Assembly: GCA_013153795.1 (NCBI GenBank)
Contig: JAADDV010000197.1
Coordinates: 1-5,286 of the forward strand
Reading direction: 5' to 3'
Source of the DNA: Aquificota bacterium
GTDB taxonomy: Bacteria > Aquificota > Aquificia > Aquificales > Hydrogenothermaceae
DNA: 5,286 nucleotides
Shown: positions 1 through 5,286 of the stretch, piece after piece
Numbering within the stretch: position 1 is the first letter of the stretch
Layout of the letters: every line of letters starts with the position of its first letter
Notes under the pieces: generated by a model
The model's database searches: none
What the model was told of the DNA's origin: nothing
What the model saw: the letters and a program-made list of their open reading frames with translations, nothing else
Program-made: the position numbers and the translations under genes

Positions 1-328
1 CCCTCTTTTCAACCCCCAACCTCTTTAGGTAAAAGAGGTAGTAAAGGAGCTGCCACCTTGCCGCCTCTTTGAGCTTGTCTGAATACTTAACCTCCCCAAC
101 CTCCTGAGAGCTAACGAGGTCAATGGCTATAAGGTTGTCTATTAAAACGCTTTTCCTGTGCCTTTTGTAGGAGCTCTCGTGAAGAAGCTTTCCTAAAGAG
201 ACCCTTTCAGAGCTCCCCTCAAGGCCAATCCCCCTACTAAAGAGCCACAGCTTCCTCTTGCAGACAAAGTAGTAATTTACCTTCGTTCCCGTCGTTTTCA
301 ATTTATCAAAGTCATCTTCTGTAAACAT
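1..328 (-). CDS. cas4: CRISPR-associated exonuclease Cas4, N-terminal part (cut by window edge)
   Basis: Read on the minus strand from the ATG at 328, this frame stays open to base 1 and gives 109 residues. They fit the start of Cas4, a RecB-like nuclease with an Fe-S cluster that trims prespacers and helps select PAM and orientation during spacer acquisition. Visible landmarks are the YYFVCKRKLWLF segment (residues 19-30) with Cys23, the usual first cluster ligand; GKLLHE with His50; the metal-binding Asp70 in AIDLV; the E-x-K motif Glu79/Lys81 in GEVKYSDK; and Gln93-xxx-Tyr97, matching the QxxxY motif. The remaining three cluster cysteines should lie C-terminally, beyond the window. The start is two bases after the Cas3 stop (TAG-TT-ATG) and has no Shine-Dalgarno, so translation probably depends on ribosomes finishing Cas3. 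Family Cas4 proteins are usually about 160-210 residues, so roughly half to two thirds is seen. G+C here is higher than in the adjoining end of cas3. Identity is secure; activity is inferred. Confidence 0.93.
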   Translation of the reverse strand, partial: MFTEDDFDKLKTTGTKVNYYFVCKRKLWLFSRGIGLEGSSERVSLGKLLHESSYKRHRKSVLIDNLIAIDLVSSQEVGEVKYSDKLKEAARWQLLYYLFYLKRLGVEKR

Positions 329-330
329 AA

Positions 331-2712
331 CTACGCAAATAGAGCATCGTTATAGTTCTTTTTGAACTTTTTAAGCTCTTCCCTATTTGGCTCAAGCCCA
401 AGCTCTTCTGAATACTTAAAACATTTCCCTAAAACGTACAAATTCAAATTAAAATCAAGTAGTTCACATACCTCCTCATTTAGGATTAACCTCCCCTTAT
501 CATCCAGAACCCAATATAAAGGAACAGGAACCTTAAAGTTATTTATATTTTTAAGAATATCCACTCTCTTTAATCTCCTTTCTCTCTTATCTTCTATAGA
601 AGAAACTTCCCTTAGCTCATCTAAAAGCTTTTTAACTTTGTCTTTACATTCCCTAGGAATAGCCTCAAAGGTAATGGTATCTCTAAACAAATGTTGTGCT
701 TCAGACTTTAACAAATAATTCCAACCTGAATTAAAAATTCTTTCAACCTCATCCCACTTTGATAAATATTTAGCTCCTAAGGACTTTAAAAGTTCTCTGG
801 AATAAAGAGTTTCTACAATTTTCCTCTTAGCCATTGATAAAAGATACCCATCTACATCCAAGTGCTCTCTAATTAATTCTATACTCTTCTCTCTAAGAAC
901 CTTTTCATAAATCAAGGTATTTCTGCCCTCGTCTACCTTTTTACATATGTAAACATTAGGTTTCCCTTTATAATCTTCTTGTCTGTGCCTCCATACTCTA
1001 CCCATCCTTTGTATTAAACTATCAGCCGTAGCGGCTTCGGTAAACAGAACGTCAAAGTCTATGTTAAGAGAAACCTCAACAAGCTGAGTAGTAACCCATA
1101 TTACCCCTTTTTCCTTAGGGTGTTTCCCTGTAGAGTCCCCATCAATTTTAATTTCAGTTTCCCTTTTACTTCTGTGCTCCCATATAAAACGGGAATGTAA
1201 AAGCTTCACCTTTTCTCTCAAGTATTTTTCTTTCAATTCCTTATAAACTTCCTGCGCAGTCGTAACCGTATTTACAATTACAAGAACGTTTTTTCCACTC
1301 TTAGCCTGTGCAACTATTTCTTCCAAAACAGAATTAATTTCCAACTCATAAAACGCAACTTTGTGCCTTTTGGTTGCATCAATCGTTTCAGGAGCATCTA
1401 CCTTTACAGTAAAACCGAGCTTTTCAAATTCTTGCCTCACAATTTCAGGTAAGGTTGCCGTAATTATTAAATACCTTGCCCCCAACTTTACAGTCTCTTT
1501 CACCTGGCTCAATATCGGAACTATCTGCGCTGGGTCAAAACCTTGAATTTCGTCTATAACTACATCAGAATAAGATAATGTAGCGTATATTTTTTCGTAG
1601 GTAGGATACTTAAAAACCGCTGTAAACAGCTGGTCTGCCGTGGAAACGGTAACAGGTTTAGCCAAGTTTTTGGTATTATCGTAATCTCTTAAAACCGTAT
1701 AATCCTCTTTCTTTGCGCCTTCAAGGAGATAAAGCAGGCTCGTTGAGTGAAGCAAACCGACTCTGTTCTTGCCAAAAATCTGGCCTAAAGTATCATACAT
1801 GGCGTTGGTAGACGCTCTATTTGGAAGAACGTAGAACATCTTTCTCTTTGCCCATAGAACCGCAAGTCCCGTCTTTCCAAGCCCAGTATCGGCAACTAAA
1901 ACCAGATTATCGTAGTCTTTAAACTTTTCTTGAAAAGGTCTAAGACGAGGTTCTTTATACTCTTTTTTTGCCTTTAAATAGTCCTTAAAAATGCCTTCTC
2001 TATTACCAACAATCGGTTCTTCCTCTACTACAAGCTCCTCACCTGAAGCTGCATGGTCAACCCTTATTAAGAGCCCAGCAACCTTTATTAAAGTTTTCAA
2101 AAAGCTAACATCTTTTTCATTTTCAAACTTCTTATTAAGAATACTAACATTTGCAATTTCATCAATAATGTCCTCAAGAATTCCTTCGTAAAATTCCCGC
2201 GTCTCCTCTGAGAGTCTTAATTCTTTACCCTCAAAAAGATGACCGAAAAATTCAGCGATATTACTTTCAATACACTCCAAAAGATTATATATGCCATATT
2301 TATCACTTAAATATTCATCCCTACCTCTCGCATGATGATTAACGACTGAATATACAACTATTGTCAAATCCTCTTTTGAAAACCTATTCCCCAAGTCTCT
2401 CATAAAAAGAGGGGATAAAAATTGATGAGGAACCTTGTCGCCTTTTCTCTTCCGATGCTTTGAACATTCGCAGTTAACTGGTTTTAGAGCTTTACTAATA
2501 GGAAGCTTGCATTGAAATAGCTTGTTTAACTTTCCATAATCGTGATACTTTATTGCAACCTTTAAAAGTTCTTTCTCTTTGTTGGTTAAAACAGATGGAT
2601 ACTGTTGAACGAAAAGGCTAAATTGTTCCAATAAATCTTGAATGTGTTTTTCTATAGTAGTTTTTCCGTCACTTTTAGCAAAATGGGTTTTAAGGTGCTT
2701 GGTTAAATCCAT
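331..2712 (-). CDS. cas3: CRISPR-associated nuclease-helicase Cas3 (HD domain fused to SF2 helicase)
   Basis: Cas3 is the effector recruited by target-bound Cascade; it unwinds and cuts DNA in the 3'-5' direction. From the ATG at 2712 the protein has 793 residues, normal for a fused Cas3. The N-terminal HD nuclease shows His23, the HD pair His57-Asp58 in YHDYGK, His96 in PHQFLSP, His126-His127 in VNHHARG and Asp219 in RVDHAASG. The helicase follows: RPFQ (258-261, Q-motif-like), Walker A TGLGKT (276-281), motif II DEIQ (387-390), TAT (418-420), motif V around 541-552 and motif VI QRMGRVWR (568-575). DEIQ in place of DEVH is, as I recall, common in this Cas3 branch, so it is not a defect. All catalytic residues appear intact. 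An upstream in-frame TTG at 2739 would add nine residues, but AAAGGAG lies 11 bases before the ATG and inside that extension, which favours the ATG. The start overlaps the Cas5 end by 10 bases (ATGGATTTAA). A Cys/His-rich insert sits at residues 68-86. Confidence 0.97.
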   Translation of the reverse strand: MDLTKHLKTHFAKSDGKTTIEKHIQDLLEQFSLFVQQYPSVLTNKEKELLKVAIKYHDYGKLNKLFQCKLPISKALKPVNCECSKHRKRKGDKVPHQFLSPLFMRDLGNRFSKEDLTIVVYSVVNHHARGRDEYLSDKYGIYNLLECIESNIAEFFGHLFEGKELRLSEETREFYEGILEDIIDEIANVSILNKKFENEKDVSFLKTLIKVAGLLIRVDHAASGEELVVEEEPIVGNREGIFKDYLKAKKEYKEPRLRPFQEKFKDYDNLVLVADTGLGKTGLAVLWAKRKMFYVLPNRASTNAMYDTLGQIFGKNRVGLLHSTSLLYLLEGAKKEDYTVLRDYDNTKNLAKPVTVSTADQLFTAVFKYPTYEKIYATLSYSDVVIDEIQGFDPAQIVPILSQVKETVKLGARYLIITATLPEIVRQEFEKLGFTVKVDAPETIDATKRHKVAFYELEINSVLEEIVAQAKSGKNVLVIVNTVTTAQEVYKELKEKYLREKVKLLHSRFIWEHRSKRETEIKIDGDSTGKHPKEKGVIWVTTQLVEVSLNIDFDVLFTEAATADSLIQRMGRVWRHRQEDYKGKPNVYICKKVDEGRNTLIYEKVLREKSIELIREHLDVDGYLLSMAKRKIVETLYSRELLKSLGAKYLSKWDEVERIFNSGWNYLLKSEAQHLFRDTITFEAIPRECKDKVKKLLDELREVSSIEDKRERRLKRVDILKNINNFKVPVPLYWVLDDKGRLILNEEVCELLDFNLNLYVLGKCFKYSEELGLEPNREELKKFKKNYNDALFA

Positions 2713-3482
2713 TCCAATACATGCTCCTTTCCTATCCAATCTATTAGATATTCACCATCTGAAATTACAGAACACTCTCCCTCTATTAGCTTAGAAAACG
2801 AGGGAAACCTTAACGAGGTACTGGTATACATCAAATTAACAAAGACGTACTCTACAATTTTGCCATTTTCCAATCTACTATCCAAAGGAACCCTAAACAC
2901 ACTACTCCTATTACCTTCACAAAGAGGTTGATAGGCCTCCCCTAACATCTGATAAATTTTCCTATCTGCGTTCTCTTCAAACAACTCCTCCAAACTTAAC
3001 TTCCAAGGCTTCCAAATTTTAGTAGTTCTGTTTAATTTCGTTCTGATTTTGTCAAATTGCCCTTTATTTAGCTTCTCTTCAGCTAAATTAGTCTTTACTT
3101 CAATATCTATGACTAAGTCCTCCCGTCTGCCTAACCTTAAAATTCGGTTGGTATTCTCTATTCCTCTTACAATTTCCTCCTCATACGGCGACTTTACATG
3201 AACTACCCATTCACATTGATGAAACTTTTGAATAGGAATTACATTGGTAGTGGTTTCTCTCGTCTTTATTTCTATAAGCCTTTCCTTTTCAAAGGACACA
3301 GCTTTAAAATAACCCTGAATAGATAAGTAAGTATTCGTAGGATTTATACTTTTGTAGTCCGTTACTGCTCTAAGAAAGCCGTAAATAGTAGAAGGGGGCG
3401 GGAGCGGATAGCTAAGGCAAGGGCTCCCTATCGTTGGAATTCTAAAGTGAGCAGTTTCTTGGCGTATGTGTAATCTAATCAC
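2703..3482 (-). CDS. cas5: Cas5 subunit of Cascade (type I-B, Cas5t-like)
   Basis: Cas5 is the RAMP-fold subunit that caps the 5' handle of the crRNA and contacts Cas8 and the first Cas7 in Cascade. The family signature is at the N-terminus: IRLHIRQETAHFRIP (about residues 2-16), followed by YPLPPPSTIYGFL (25-37), the ferredoxin-like first strand and helix typical of Cas5t/Cas5h. The rest is less conserved; a strand-rich segment VFVNLMYTSTSLRFP lies near the C-terminus. I prefer the GTG at 3482 (259 residues), which is preceded by GGAG at a 9-base spacing and places the conserved IRLHIRQ directly after the start. The longer frame from TTG at 3497 adds five residues and has no Shine-Dalgarno. 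With GTG, the start overlaps the Cas7 stop by 8 bases, so translation is probably coupled. Cas6, not visible here, would be the processing enzyme, because Cas5 of this subtype is usually non-catalytic. Identity is strong; the exact subtype label is inferred from family resemblance and gene order. Confidence 0.92.
   Translation of the reverse strand: MIRLHIRQETAHFRIPTIGSPCLSYPLPPPSTIYGFLRAVTDYKSINPTNTYLSIQGYFKAVSFEKERLIEIKTRETTTNVIPIQKFHQCEWVVHVKSPYEEEIVRGIENTNRILRLGRREDLVIDIEVKTNLAEEKLNKGQFDKIRTKLNRTTKIWKPWKLSLEELFEENADRKIYQMLGEAYQPLCEGNRSSVFRVPLDSRLENGKIVEYVFVNLMYTSTSLRFPSFSKLIEGECSVISDGEYLIDWIGKEHVLEWI
2724..2730 (-). promoter_or_regulatory. Ribosome binding site for cas3
   Basis: The minus strand reads AAAGGAG here, 11 bases before the ATG at 2712. 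It lies inside the end of cas5 and supports the ATG over the TTG at 2739. The spacing is a little long, so coupling to Cas5 termination probably helps. Confidence 0.6.
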
Positions 3483-4515
3483 CTTTGGTTTCTCCAAAGA
3501 TTTGCTTTATTAATTCGTCAACTGCTTGAGCATAATCAAGGTAAGTCGCTGTTTTTATGTCCTTTCCTTCCCTTTGAGCAAAGTCCCGTAACTCTTGGGA
3601 TAGAGAAACAAAATCGTCCTCACTTAAATAACCGTTCTGATTGATTTTTTTCCTTACAAAAGCTTTAATCAAGTAAAGATACTTTGGAGCTATGTAGTCT
3701 AACGAAAAAGCAGCAAAGAACGGACTTAAGTTTCTATCAGAACCCTCTATCCTACGGACGAGCTCTCCCATTCCCAGTAGTAAATCCCTCAATCTTCTTT
3801 CTCTTTCCTCTTTTTTAAGAACTATTTTTGTTGTTTTTGTCTTCTCACAGTATTCTATAGTATCAACAATCTCCGCCCATTGACTAAGCTGCTCTTTAGT
3901 CAATTCAAGCCTCCTCTTCTTGTTAATCGGCTTAGGAATGACCTCATATATTTTTCTTATCTTTTCCTCCAAAGAGTCGTCTTCCTTTATCTTCACATCT
4001 AACCCTTCTATCTCCTGAATACCAACTCTCTCAATCTCTATCCCAAACGGCATTATATAAATGCCGTAGAAATTCTCCCTGTTTACGAGTTCAGAACTAT
4101 CCTCTCCATAAAACTTTGATAAGGCCATATTGGTCATAAGCTCCATGTCACCGCAGTAGTTGTTAATTGATATACCATTATCCACCAAAAAAGGGGCTTC
4201 TCTTTTATATTCTATTGACTTAGACTTCTTTGACTTCTTTGCCGCAATCATTGTCCCGCCAAAGTCAAACTCCTCACTATCAATTATTGTTCCTGTCCTT
4301 TGGATTATTCCCCCTTCATTAGTAACAAAAGGCTCGCTCCATCCCTTGTTTTGTTGAAGAGCTCTCCAAAGTGCCCTTTTGTAGGAAACGGGGGAGAAAT
4401 AGACTTTCATACCTTCAGGAGTTGTAACCTTCTTTACAGTAGCAAGATGACCTATCCCACCTCCCCTGTTTACTACTCCAGTCTCAATTAAGAACACGCC
4501 CGTTAACTTTGCCAT
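3475..4515 (-). CDS. cas7: Cas7 backbone subunit of Cascade (type I-B, Cst2/DevR-like)
   Basis: Cas7 polymerises along the crRNA spacer and forms the Cascade backbone. The 346-residue protein has the RAMP first strand LTGVFLIETGVVNRGGG (residues 4-20), the helix VYFSPVSYKRALWRAL (38-53) matching the conserved Ser-xx-xxx-Arg region of the DevR/Csa2 superfamily, and the middle block KREAPFLVDNGIS (104-116), which resembles the conserved 'KR-SPF' region. NFYGIYIMPFGIEIERVG (148-165) fits a core strand pair. Residues 92-99 (KKSKKSKS) form a basic loop encoded by a 9-base tandem duplication. Residues 170-245 are strongly charged. The ATG is well supported by AAGGAGG five bases upstream. Cas8 ends 17 bases before, and Cas5 overlaps the 3' end. 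The 'DevR' name comes from a Myxococcus developmental gene; nothing here suggests that role. It is normally the most abundant Cascade subunit, which agrees with its having the strongest ribosome binding site seen between these genes. Confidence 0.93.
   Translation of the reverse strand: MAKLTGVFLIETGVVNRGGGIGHLATVKKVTTPEGMKVYFSPVSYKRALWRALQQNKGWSEPFVTNEGGIIQRTGTIIDSEEFDFGGTMIAAKKSKKSKSIEYKREAPFLVDNGISINNYCGDMELMTNMALSKFYGEDSSELVNRENFYGIYIMPFGIEIERVGIQEIEGLDVKIKEDDSLEEKIRKIYEVIPKPINKKRRLELTKEQLSQWAEIVDTIEYCEKTKTTKIVLKKEERERRLRDLLLGMGELVRRIEGSDRNLSPFFAAFSLDYIAPKYLYLIKAFVRKKINQNGYLSEDDFVSLSQELRDFAQREGKDIKTATYLDYAQAVDELIKQIFGETKGD
3492..3495 (-). promoter_or_regulatory. Ribosome binding site deciding the cas5 GTG start
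   Basis: The minus strand shows GGAG followed by nine bases and then GTG at 3482. No comparable purine-rich site precedes the alternative TTG at 3497, so this short site is the main reason to choose GTG. It is only four bases long and lies inside the cas7 coding sequence. Confidence 0.5.
4223..4240. repeat. 9-base tandem duplication in cas7
   Basis: The unit gacttcttt occurs twice head to tail on the plus strand, with a decayed third copy (gactta) just before it. On the coding strand it gives Lys-Lys-Ser twice, then Lys-Ser, a basic loop at Cas7 residues 92-99. It probably arose by replication slippage in a tolerant loop. Confidence 0.7.
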
Positions 4516-4520
4516 AGCAC

Positions 4521-4527
4521 CCTCCTT
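4521..4527 (-). promoter_or_regulatory. Strong ribosome binding site for cas7
   Basis: The minus strand reads AAGGAGG, then five bases, then ATG at 4515. This is a near-perfect Shine-Dalgarno in the 17-base gap after the cas8 stop. It fits the need for many Cas7 copies per complex. Confidence 0.85.
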
Positions 4528-4532
4528 AAAAG

Positions 4533-4901
4533 TTAAAGTTCAGCTACTTCTCGGTTTTGTTGCTGTTCCTTTTCTTTATCAGGTTCTCTGCCTTTCTGTG
4601 AACCGGAACCTTCCGCCATAACGGAAAGGGCAATAACCGTAGCTATTTCTCTGTAGTTAGTTTTGTTAATAATTGAAAGTAAATCAGCATCAATAGACAC
4701 ACCATAACTAATCATCACCCTCGTCAAAGTTTCTGTAAAATATTCAAAACTCCCCTTAGAAGCCTCTAAAAACGAACTGGCTACAGAAATTAATTTGTTG
4801 TTAAAAGTATTTTGACTTACCTTTCCCTCTTTCGCTAAATTGGCATAAATTTTCTTTCTTAATCTTTGCCCGTAATCTTTAAAAGCTTCCAAGTATTCCA
4901 T
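4533..4901 (-). CDS. Candidate internally translated Cascade small subunit (Cas11-like), nested in cas8
   Basis: An in-frame ATG at 4901 is preceded by AGGAGG (part of GAGGAGGGG) with eight bases between, a near-ideal ribosome binding site in the middle of the cas8 frame. The product would be 122 residues, beginning MEYLEAFKDYGQRLRKK and sharing the Cas8 C-terminus. Size and helical character fit Cas11, the small subunit that lines the Cascade belly and stabilises the non-target strand and crRNA. It is established that several type I systems without a separate cas11 gene, including I-B, I-C and I-D, make Cas11 from an internal start in the large-subunit gene. That this gene does so is an inference from the site alone. 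The caution is that GAG-GAG encodes Glu-Glu, common in this protein set, so the Shine-Dalgarno could be accidental; a second site at 5078 shows that such coincidences occur, or that another product exists. Confidence 0.5.
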   Translation of the reverse strand: MEYLEAFKDYGQRLRKKIYANLAKEGKVSQNTFNNKLISVASSFLEASKGSFEYFTETLTRVMISYGVSIDADLLSIINKTNYREIATVIALSVMAEGSGSQKGREPDKEKEQQQNREVAEL

Positions 4902-5286
4902 ATCCAACCCCTCCTCAAGTTTAAAATGTATTTTTAAAATCTCCAGTAGAACCCAAGGATAAAAGCCCTCTACAAATGGTTCATTATCCTTTCTCCTTCT
5001 GTAAAGTTCGGCTATGAGGCTTAACCTTGAAAACTTTTGAACCAAATGGAATAACCTTTGATTGTGGATTAAGAACATTATTAACTCCTTTGAAAGGCTA
5101 ATGTACTCTTTTCCTTTTTTTGCTTTAACGCTTCCCCAAAGCCTACCTGAATATTTCGTATATAAATTATTAAGTTCATTTTTGATATAACTAATCTTCC
5201 TTCTCAGTTCATTAGTTAAAAAATAAATTTCCAAGCGCGGATTTTGAGGATCGTTTAGAATCTCCACTATCTGCAAATCGTTAACA
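4533..5286 (-). CDS. Probable Cascade large subunit Cas8 (Cst1/Cas8b-like), C-terminal part (cut by window edge)
   Basis: This frame stays open to the right edge, giving 250 residues before the TAA at 4533. The first in-frame start visible, a TTG at 5276, has no Shine-Dalgarno in the ten bases before it, so I read the gene as lacking its 5' end rather than as a complete 247-residue protein. It sits directly upstream of Cas7-Cas5-Cas3, the slot of Cas8, which recognises the PAM and recruits Cas3. The sequence has no motif I can use alone; the CxxC zinc motifs of Cst1 would be N-terminal and off the window. Segments such as NPRLEIYFLTNELRRKISYI (residues 15-34) and SGRLWGSV resemble the kind of text seen in Cst1-like proteins, but this is memory of the family, not a match. 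The distal half is predicted mostly helical, like a Cas11 domain, and ends in a roughly 25-residue charged, Gln-rich tail. Two in-frame internal starts with good Shine-Dalgarno sites lie inside. The call rests mainly on context. Confidence 0.72.
   Translation of the reverse strand, partial: VNDLQIVEILNDPQNPRLEIYFLTNELRRKISYIKNELNNLYTKYSGRLWGSVKAKKGKEYISLSKELIMFLIHNQRLFHLVQKFSRLSLIAELYRRRKDNEPFVEGFYPWVLLEILKIHFKLEEGLDMEYLEAFKDYGQRLRKKIYANLAKEGKVSQNTFNNKLISVASSFLEASKGSFEYFTETLTRVMISYGVSIDADLLSIINKTNYREIATVIALSVMAEGSGSQKGREPDKEKEQQQNREVAEL
4910..4915 (-). promoter_or_regulatory. Internal ribosome binding site within cas8
   Basis: The minus strand reads AGGAGG, eight bases before the in-frame ATG at 4901. 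It lies well inside the cas8 coding sequence, not at a gene boundary, which is what makes it notable. It would drive the Cas11-like product. Confidence 0.5.
5085..5090 (-). promoter_or_regulatory. Second internal Shine-Dalgarno-like site within cas8
   Basis: The minus strand reads AAGGAG (AAAGGAG with the next base), six bases before an in-frame ATG at 5078. It would give a 181-residue C-terminal product. It may be chance, because the codons encode Lys-Glu, or an alternative start for a small subunit. Confidence 0.25.

Noticed and set aside
78..419. 13-base direct repeat tctgaatacttaa at 78-90 and 407-419
   Set aside because: Both copies encode a Lys-Tyr-Ser-Asp/Glu stretch in frame, in Cas4 and Cas3 respectively. 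There are only two copies and no flanking similarity, so coincidence is the simplest explanation.
362..718. Plus-strand open frame of 118 residues, with further ones at 1361-1546, 1991-2191, 4160-4357 and 4300-4491
   Set aside because: All lie opposite well-supported minus-strand cas genes. Their products are Ser/Leu/Phe-rich, as expected for the antisense of Lys/Glu-rich genes, and show no recognisable domain.
2386..2390. DEIQ instead of DEVH/DEAH in Cas3 motif II as a possible inactivation (motif itself lies near 1546-1557)
   Set aside because: The acidic pair is intact, and Ile-Gln at the following positions is, to my knowledge, usual in this Cas3 branch. The other helicase motifs are complete.
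4533..5276. A complete 247-residue protein starting at TTG 5276
   Set aside because: The frame remains open past that codon to the window edge and no Shine-Dalgarno precedes it. A truncated Cas8 large subunit fits the gene order better.
1..5286. CRISPR array, leader, cas6, cas1 or cas2 within the window
   Set aside because: No regularly spaced repeat is visible, and nearly every base belongs to one of the five cas genes. The only intergenic gaps are 17 and 2 bases.

Overview
This window is an internal slice of a CRISPR-Cas locus, most likely subtype I-B of the 'Tneap' or cst kind. All genes lie on the minus strand, so transcription runs from high to low coordinates. The order is: C-terminal part of the large subunit Cas8 (Cst1-like), Cas7 (Cst2/DevR-like), Cas5 (Cas5t-like), Cas3 (HD nuclease fused to a helicase), then the N-terminal third of Cas4. 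Both ends cut through genes: Cas8 is open at the right edge and Cas4 at the left edge. Neither a CRISPR array, cas6, cas1 nor cas2 is visible. The plus strand holds only shadow frames.

The host is probably a thermophilic bacterium. The proteins are rich in Lys, Glu, Arg and Ile, base composition is roughly 32-42% G+C through most of the window, and this gene set is common in Thermotogota, Aquificota and thermophilic Firmicutes. I cannot name a species from the sequence.

The genes are packed as one translationally linked operon. Cas8 and Cas7 are 17 bases apart, with a strong Shine-Dalgarno (SD) sequence before Cas7. Cas7 and Cas5 overlap by 8 bases if Cas5 starts at a GTG. Cas5 and Cas3 overlap by 10 bases if Cas3 starts at its ATG. 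Cas3 and Cas4 are two bases apart, and Cas4 has no SD of its own. Cas7, Cas5 and Cas8 would form the crRNA-guided Cascade complex, Cas3 would be recruited to degrade the target, and Cas4 belongs to the spacer-acquisition module that presumably continues to the left.

The most interesting signal lies inside Cas8. An AGGAGG sits 8 bases before an in-frame ATG at 4901, predicting a separately translated 122-residue, largely helical C-terminal product. That is the size expected of the small subunit Cas11, which several type I systems are known to make from within the large-subunit gene. A second in-frame SD/ATG pair at 5078 is a competing candidate. Other points are a G+C shift at the cas3/cas4 boundary, a Cys/His cluster inserted in the Cas3 HD domain, and a 9-base tandem duplication giving a Lys-rich loop in Cas7.
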